NCBI GenBank assembly: GCA_039545355.1
Contig: BCJJ01000002.1
Coordinates: 1,203,956 to 1,267,955 of the forward strand
From: Trichosporon coremiiforme
Taxonomy: Eukaryota > Basidiomycota > Tremellomycetes > Trichosporonales > Trichosporonaceae
Reading direction: 5' to 3'
DNA: 64,000 bases
Shown piece after piece: positions 58,212 through 64,000 of the stretch. Under the pieces are notes generated by a model. It was not told where the DNA came from. It saw nothing but the letters and a program-made list of their open reading frames with translations, and searched no databases. Numbering within the stretch: position 1 is the stretch's first letter; each line of letters opens with the position of its first letter. The translations under genes and the position numbers were made by a program.

Positions 58212-59635
58212 TCACACCGACGCTTTCTCGAGGTCGACGGTACCGCCGCTGGAAGAGACCTTTCCGCCAGTGAGGACGCGGGACAGCATTCCCTGGCGCG
58301 TGTCGGTCGAGCGCGCGGTGAGGATACGGTTGAGATGCGCCTCCTTCTCCTTCTCCATCGCGACGTGGGCCTGGATCGCGTGCTCGGTCGGGGGACGGAT
58401 CGAGTCCGAGAGCCAGAACGTCTGGATCGCGGCACCAATAATCGTACCGACAATGTTTGTGAAGGTCGCCTCAGCGGTCATGCGGGCGGGGAAGACGCCA
58501 GTGCCCCAGAAACAGGCGGCGGCGAAGCGCGCACCAAGGTCACGGGCTGTGTTGAGTGCGATGCCGTTGCCGGCGAAGCACGCGACGGCGCCGAAGAAGC
58601 CGAGCGCGATGAAGATCGGGACCATGGGCGGGGTGACGAAGACGTTGCTCGGGTCGAGCACCTGGAAGACGAGGATGGCGAGGGCTGCGCTCGTGAAGAT
58701 CTCGTTCATGAAGACGTAGCCCATGGAGCTGTAGCTGGGAGGGTAGATCGCGAACGCACCGGAAGGACCAGCGGAACTGTAAATCATCGCCTCCTTACCA
58801 GCCGCGATCAGCTTGGCTGTCATCTCTGTGAGCTGCGGGCGGTACTGCCCATACACAATCAAGCCACCGAGGAAAGCACCGAAAGTCTGAGCGATGATGT
58901 ACTGCGGGACCTTACGCCACGGGAAGCCCTTGAAAAGCGCGAACGAAATGGTGAATGCAGGGTGCAGGTGGCCACCAGAGTTAGGACCAGCAACGAGGAT
59001 ACCGACAACGATGCTGCTTGTCAGCAGTGATCAACGGAGGCCCCGGTGGTGGTTCGGTCCCGACCACATGAGCGTGTCCAGGCACTATCTCGTAATTATG
59101 GAGCGGTGCACTCACCCGACACCGTAGCACATGGCGACGGTCAAAAGAGTTCCTCCGGCATTCGATGCCTCAGTCGTAATCATGGCCGCAGTGGCACCAA
59201 AGCCGAACCAGGTGTAGAAGAAGACACCACTTAAGGAACGTCAGTGTCGTCACATGGAGACAAGATGGTGCCAACTTACATCATCTCGCCGAACATCTCC
59301 TGGAGCCACTTAGGGCGGCGGGCCTCCCATGCTGTGAGCCAGCGGGGAGGCGGCGGCCGTTCAGGCAGGCGCGGCTGGGGATGGGTGAGAAAGACGTCGT
59401 TGACGCCGACTGGAATGTTAGGTGGGTTCGATCATTATGAAGTTTGGTCATTGGCGGCCGCAAGAGTAACGGCCGTATGGGGCTAAAACAGCGAGAGTTC
59501 TTTTTATGGACTCGCCTTCAGCCGCGACGGCCTGACCGGCCGAGCGGGCACCGGGGCTGCCGCCGAAGAACACATTGCGCTCCTGCACTTACCCTCGAGG
59601 TCTCCCGGTTCACGGTGTCCGCGTTGGTGAGCCAT
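58212..59635 (-). CDS. aquaporin/aquaglyceroporin-family channel with altered NPA boxes
   Basis: Four exons (59635-59593, 59409-59280, 59229-59116, 59013-58212) give 362 aa. Six membrane segments follow a 55-residue N-terminal tail. The MIP fold is clear: FFYTWFGFGATAAM (segment 1), AGPNSGGHLHPAFTIS with the first box HPA instead of NPA, GKVxQ-like KVPQYIIAQTFGAFLGG, and FAGNGIALNTARDLGARF with the second box NTA instead of NPA, followed by the expected Arg-Asp. The C-terminal tail is cytosolic. Altered boxes are known in some fungal and plant MIP subgroups and can change selectivity. Transport of water, glycerol or another small solute cannot be decided. The exact acceptor of exon 4 has two in-frame choices one codon apart. 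Confidence 0.9.
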
Positions 59636-62082
59636 GTCGATGTTGTTCGTGTTGCTAACTCGAAGCTAGTACGGAGCAGGTGGAAGTTCTTGGATCCCAG
59701 GTGTGACGGCACTTTATACTCTTGCACACCTATGCTTTCCTGTGCGACTACCTGACAGCAAACAGCCCACCTGGAGGACGATACCGCCCCGCAGCAGGCA
59801 GAGAGGATCTGCGCGTCTGGACCGCACCCCGCGCGGCACGAGCCTCTTCCTGCGTTGCCCCACAGATGAGGCTGCCCGAGTGGCCGGGGTGGAGACGAGG
59901 CCGACGGTACGCGGGCAAGTGCGCATTCAGTGGGTTTATTGCGTCGCTGTTCAACGCTGAATGCCGAGCCCACGAATAGGCTTCGGCATCTGCACGGCAA
60001 GTTTTGACCGACATGCGGAGACGCACAGCCATACACGATGTTCATGAAGACGACGAACGAAAGAGGACAAAACGAGAGGCGTCGGCCAACAGCGGTTCCA
60101 ATAAGAACAACTGGATCTTCGGGTCCCAATATAGAACACTGAACATACCGTGGAATGCCGACGCGGTAGAGGCGCTCTGTCGTGTTCCCCCCTCTGCCGT
60201 CGTCATGCGCTGCGCTTGCCGCTTTCGCGCACCACAGTAGACTCGTGAGACCATGTACGACTGACCCAGATCCCGTCATGTGGGCTTCCTCCGGCACCGG
60301 ACAGGCACTCAGCCTTCAAAGGGCACTTGCGCGAATGGATATCGGCATTTCCGGCGGAATATGACGGCGGACGCGCAAGTCCCCCACCACAATGCCTGCA
60401 ATTCTTTGCACCGTATTTTCTGTTTGCCCAGACAGTGGACCTCGCCGCCGTTCCCAAATTAGCCTCGTTTGGTATGGTGCAGGAGCGATGGCAGGTCATG
60501 ACAGCCCGTGCCAGCCCATGCTGGCCCTTATGACAGGCTTATGACAGGCGAAGATCCTTATCCTAAAGGGTCATTAAGCCCGGCGCGGCCTTGTCGTCTG
60601 CTTGCCGAGGGAACCGACGCTCTACGCCAATTTGCACGCTGCACGCGCCGCAGAGTCTTCATGATTGTTGCACTATGCGCTCCATCTGCACGCTCAAAGG
60701 GGGGCAGACGACGCTCGACTCGCTATAAAAGCACGGCATCCGGATTGCAATGCCGTTGGTATTCCTGGGGCTGAAGGACACACGCTCCCATGAGCTTTGC
60801 AGACTGCCGAGGAGCGGGGCCGTCGGGCCCCGTGGCGCCGACATTCCGCACCGGGGTAGGCGCAGTGTCTATTCAGCGTGCGTTGTTGTCGCCCACTTCT
60901 TGTCGAACGTCGCAGCTGATGCCCTCGTGAACAGCTGCAGTGGGCCAGCTGACTCAGCTTCTGACACGATCGTGCTCTCATAATGGAAACGTTGAAGGAT
61001 GTTGACAACTCTGCTCCTGGTGCCGTCCGGGGGCGCTGATGTCCGCCGGTCTCATGACCAGCAGTGGGCGTCTGATCGAAAAACAGAGCTACCCGGTACC
61101 CGGGCTTTGCGACTGTACTCATACGAATCGACTGCACGCACTTCGACCTCAGTCAGCCATAAGCGTGGTGATTCTTCAGGCCGTGAACGGACAGTGCGAT
61201 CACGAGATCTGCCTGTTCAATAGTGGGGCATTCCTCAGACGGAGGGGCCCGAGACTTCGGCGGCGACTCGGCCGCTCCTCGCTTCCGCCCTTATCATTCT
61301 TGCTTGCCATATCCTCCGGACACCCGGAGCTAACGACGTCCAGACCTCGCGATGATCTTAGCCGGCAGGTTGTTATCCGCGCTATTGGCTGGACACCCTA
61401 TCCTCGGTCGCCTCCGCACCACGCAACCTGCCCAATCTTCTCGGTGACCCCACCTCCACTAGCATCGTTTGTCACCAGGCACGAGTTCACAAACAAGTTC
61501 CAACTGCCGCACAATAATGCACCCCGACTATGTACATTCCCCTGTTCTCCTGCTAGGTACCGCGTCAAACTGATTTTGAGGTGGCTACACCGACATAGCT
61601 CGGATGGCTCTCCTCTGGGTACTCTGACTCCCCAGCTCGTCAGATCTCGGGCCCTCCTCATTAACATTCCACGTTCCAGCGTAGTCACTGCTGCTTCTCC
61701 CCTGGAGACGACTTCGAACCCATGACTGGAAGAGTTCAAAGCTTGGCCGGTACTCCGAAAGTGCATCGTCGCGTGCATTCGCCACGACAACACCTACGCC
61801 CAGCGATGCTCACCAACGCACTCGATGAATGATGCGGGGCAGGTCAGCTAGAAACTAAGGCAAGTGCCACTTGACGCCGATCGAACTGCGAAGGGCGCAC
61901 GGCCACGCCCTCCGTGCTCATCCTGTGCGTTCTTCGCAGGACCTGCCTGTGCCCTCTTCCTTCGCCGAGGCTTGCGTGTGTGTGCCTCGTCGACGCAGAC
62001 AACCTCGTCGCTATCACAGATCTCGTTCCCAACGTGTCCAACAAACTTTTCGCCGCCTCGGCAGATCACCCTCAACTCCACC
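59636..62082. other. 2.4-kb divergent intergenic region
   Basis: No gene with recognisable domain or splicing is seen. A TATAAAA at 60725 lies 24 bp before an ATG that opens 77 codons (60750-60983) of unconvincing sequence. The 229-codon frame at 61039-61725 also lacks support. It may hold long regulatory DNA. Confidence 0.45.
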
Positions 62083-62946
62083 ATGCCGCTCCAGCTGCCA
62101 AGGCCGCTCCGACCACTCCAACCAGTCCTCTCGTTCTTTCACTGGCAGCTCCTCGCCGCGCTAGCCGTGGCCTGGTTCGCAAGCTACCCGCCCCGACAGA
62201 CATGGCGCATGCTCCGCGCGGTGGCTCCCTACGTCTACATAGGAGCAACGTGGACGCTATACTACGTCAACATGGGTGCGCTGCTTGTGTACGTGTATAC
62301 CTCTCTCGCAGCTCAGGGTGCCGCGGTCCGCGCAGCCAGTCGGGTCAAGAAGCTCGCAGCGGCCAACTCGACTTCCGACGAAGCTTTACTCCTAGCAGCG
62401 CAGAAAATGCTCGAGGCTCTCGAAGAGGTCACGAAACTAGCCGCCCGCAGTGCGGCGCTCACGCTGGCAGCGAATGTCGACGTCGCGATTGCCGTCTCGG
62501 ACAAGAAGGCAGCGGCATGGAAGACGTGGGCTGCGCAGCTGGCTCTTCTCTACGCCGGGTGGAAGGTGGCTCAGGCTTGGGGGCAGACGGAGGTGACGTG
62601 GGGTTCTCTGGCCAAGATTCCGGAGGTGGGGCGAGTGACCTCTCTGGTCTTTGCTTGGTTGTGCGTGTGGCTCGCGGGAATGAGGCTGGGCATGGGAGTC
62701 GTGTGGCATCTGGGCCGCGATGTGCGGAAGTCGGTGGACTGGGAGTTGGAGCCTGAAGTCGATGAGGGTGCGGATGGTACTGAGCCGCTCGTCGTGAAGG
62801 CTCCGGAGGGCGAGAAGGCGAACGAGGCCCCGGAAGCGCCAATGACAGACATGGTGCCGGTGGTTGAGGCGGTGACACAGACTGATGAGATGGCGGAGGG
62901 TCAGAACACGAGCGTAACAGAGGTGTCTGTGATCACCTCGTCATAG
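62083..62946 (+). CDS. membrane protein of unknown function
   Basis: A single exon encodes 287 aa from the ATG in the context ccaccatg at 62083; the frame is open further upstream but without coding character. Four to five hydrophobic segments are seen (about residues 18-35, 43-75, 145-165 and 185-215). An Ala-rich helix (about 85-140) lies between them, and an acidic C-terminal tail of about 60 residues is rich in Glu, Val and Thr. No family is recognised. Neighbours give no clue. Confidence 0.62.
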   Translation: MPLQLPRPLRPLQPVLSFFHWQLLAALAVAWFASYPPRQTWRMLRAVAPYVYIGATWTLYYVNMGALLVYVYTSLAAQGAAVRAASRVKKLAAANSTSDEALLLAAQKMLEALEEVTKLAARSAALTLAANVDVAIAVSDKKAAAWKTWAAQLALLYAGWKVAQAWGQTEVTWGSLAKIPEVGRVTSLVFAWLCVWLAGMRLGMGVVWHLGRDVRKSVDWELEPEVDEGADGTEPLVVKAPEGEKANEAPEAPMTDMVPVVEAVTQTDEMAEGQNTSVTEVSVITSS

Positions 62947-63489
62947 TAGAGTAGGACGGAGCCATAGAGGCGATGAAGGGGGTGCCCCGAGCCTGCGGAT
63001 GTGGTGGGAGGTTCGTAAGCATCGGCCATGCCCGCTCGAGAATCAGTCGACTGCTTCGTAGACGACCATGGGCACAGGGAGTGATGTTGTAGACGAGAAA
63101 TACTACGCAAATCGTCTTCCGCAAGTTAAACACGACAAAAAGCTCTGCTGCTTGAGGAAGTGAGGGAGGCACAAGAGATAAGGCGAGGAAGGCGCTCCGT
63201 CCGCGACCGCACACTGCTCGGTCACTGCCGGACCGCCTACTTGCGCGAGCACATCGTGGCAAGCCCTCCGAAGCGCACGCACAGTGAGTAGAGCACTCCA
63301 GCATAAACTGCATACGGGACATCTGTTGCCTCACCAGGCTCACAGTGGCATCCGGTTCCGGGCTGCGGGCCGATCGCGTACACTTAATCCTCGGCCACTT
63401 CCGATCGCTTCCCTCGGCCGGTTTTTTAATCCTCCGCGTCTCCCACCACCCATCTTATAACGTTACATCATAAGCAAGCAAGCCCCTCG
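62947..63489. other. intergenic region upstream of the zinc-cluster gene
   Basis: 543 bp lies between tandem genes. It is C/T-rich close to the next start (63395-63460). I see no other feature. Confidence 0.45.
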
Positions 63490-64000
63490 ATGCCGCCGTC
63501 GATCTCCGCTTCCGCTTCGGCGGCTGCGCCGGCGCCGTCTTGCGATCGTTGTCGGGCTAGGAAGGTGAGTTGTTTCTCGGTGCTTACTGGTGGGGGCGCG
63601 GTGGAGCTCGGAGGGTTTCCGCGCCTTGTTGACGCCGAGGCAACTAACTTCGCTCCGGCGTGACTTCGGCGTCACTTCGGTTCGTCCATTGCTCGTGAAG
63701 TGCCTCCGAGTGCCCGCCGAATGTCCTCAGCGAGTTACTTGTCGCCGAATCGAGGAGTGGGGAGCGGCGATGAACTATGGAGGGAACATAGTCGCTGACG
63801 GCAGGTGAAATGCACGCCCTCCGAGATCTCGGACCGATGCCGAGCTTGCTTGAAGCAGGACAAGAACTGCACATTCACATACGTGCACAAGAAGCCTGGT
63901 CGTCCACTGGGGAGCGCGAAGAAGCGCACTCCTCTGTCGCCGGCGCGGACATCCCCTGCCGCTCCGACCATGCCCACCACTTCCACCATCACTGCTCCGA
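63490..64000 (+). CDS. Zn2Cys6 fungal transcription factor (5' part, cut by window end)
   Basis: Exon 1 (63490-63564) and exon 2 (from 63805 to the window end) are joined by a 240-nt intron that splits the zinc cluster. The joined cluster is C-x2-C-x6-C-x8-C-x2-C-x6-C: CDRC, RARKVKC, then CRACLKQDKNC. This is the binuclear zinc DNA-binding domain found only in fungi. A basic linker (KKPGRPLGSAKKRT), which is AT-hook-like, follows. The rest of the protein, including any regulatory domain, is outside the window, so the target pathway is unknown. Confidence 0.9.

Noticed and set aside
60725..60983. TATAAAA followed by a 77-codon frame
   Set aside because: The ATG is only about 25 bp after the TATA motif, leaving almost no leader, and the peptide is not recognisable.
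61039..61725. 228-codon + strand frame
   Set aside because: Composition is random-like with many Arg, Ser, Pro and His; no domain and no coherent neighbours.

Overview
The window looks like nuclear DNA of a GC-rich basidiomycete yeast, most likely a tremellomycete (Trichosporonales-like); that placement is an inference from gene content and intron style. Genes are dense and lie on both strands. Nearly all are cut by short introns that start GTGAGT or GTAAGT, carry a CTGAC or CTAAC branch site, and end CAG; the shortest I accept is 35 nt. I saw no rRNA, tRNA, CRISPR array or intact transposon.

Layout. 1-14.8 kb: tail of an unknown gene, a PalI/SUR7 membrane protein (-), a Hal3/PPCDC-like flavoprotein (-), a fatty acid elongase (+), PER1 GPI-lipid remodelling (-), a membrane-anchored nucleotide pyrophosphatase/phosphodiesterase (+) and a 900-aa MHYT protein (-). 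14.8-22.5 kb: a 7.7-kb stretch without a convincing gene. 22.5-29 kb: a FIST-like mitochondrial candidate (+), NBP35 (-), a COA8 homologue (-) and a MATE transporter (+). 29-37 kb: sparse, with a disordered protein (-), an O-fucosyltransferase-like protein (-) and a tetraspan protein (+). 38-40 kb: a gene built from a tandem array of 13 tiny phase-1 exons (one with a damaged acceptor). 40.3-59.6 kb: a compact block with MIC60 (-), URM1 (+), eIF2D/TMA64 (+), a 997-aa alpha/beta hydrolase (-), DOA1/PLAA (+), deoxyhypusine hydroxylase (-), SelO (+), LUC7 (-) and an aquaporin-family channel with altered NPA boxes (-). 59.6-64 kb: mostly noncoding, then a small membrane protein (+) and the start of a Zn2Cys6 regulator (+).

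The genes are mostly housekeeping and do not form one pathway. Several touch protein synthesis and turnover (URM1, eIF2D, DOHH, DOA1), mitochondria (MIC60, COA8, SelO, FIST-like) or membrane and surface lipids (ELO, PER1, PalI). Most neighbours are divergent or convergent, so short shared promoters are common. The most unusual object is the microexon-array gene at 38018-40080. Next come the Hal3/PPCDC protein that appears to lack two catalytic residues, the channel with HPA and NTA in place of both NPA boxes, and the 7.7-kb gene-poor stretch.
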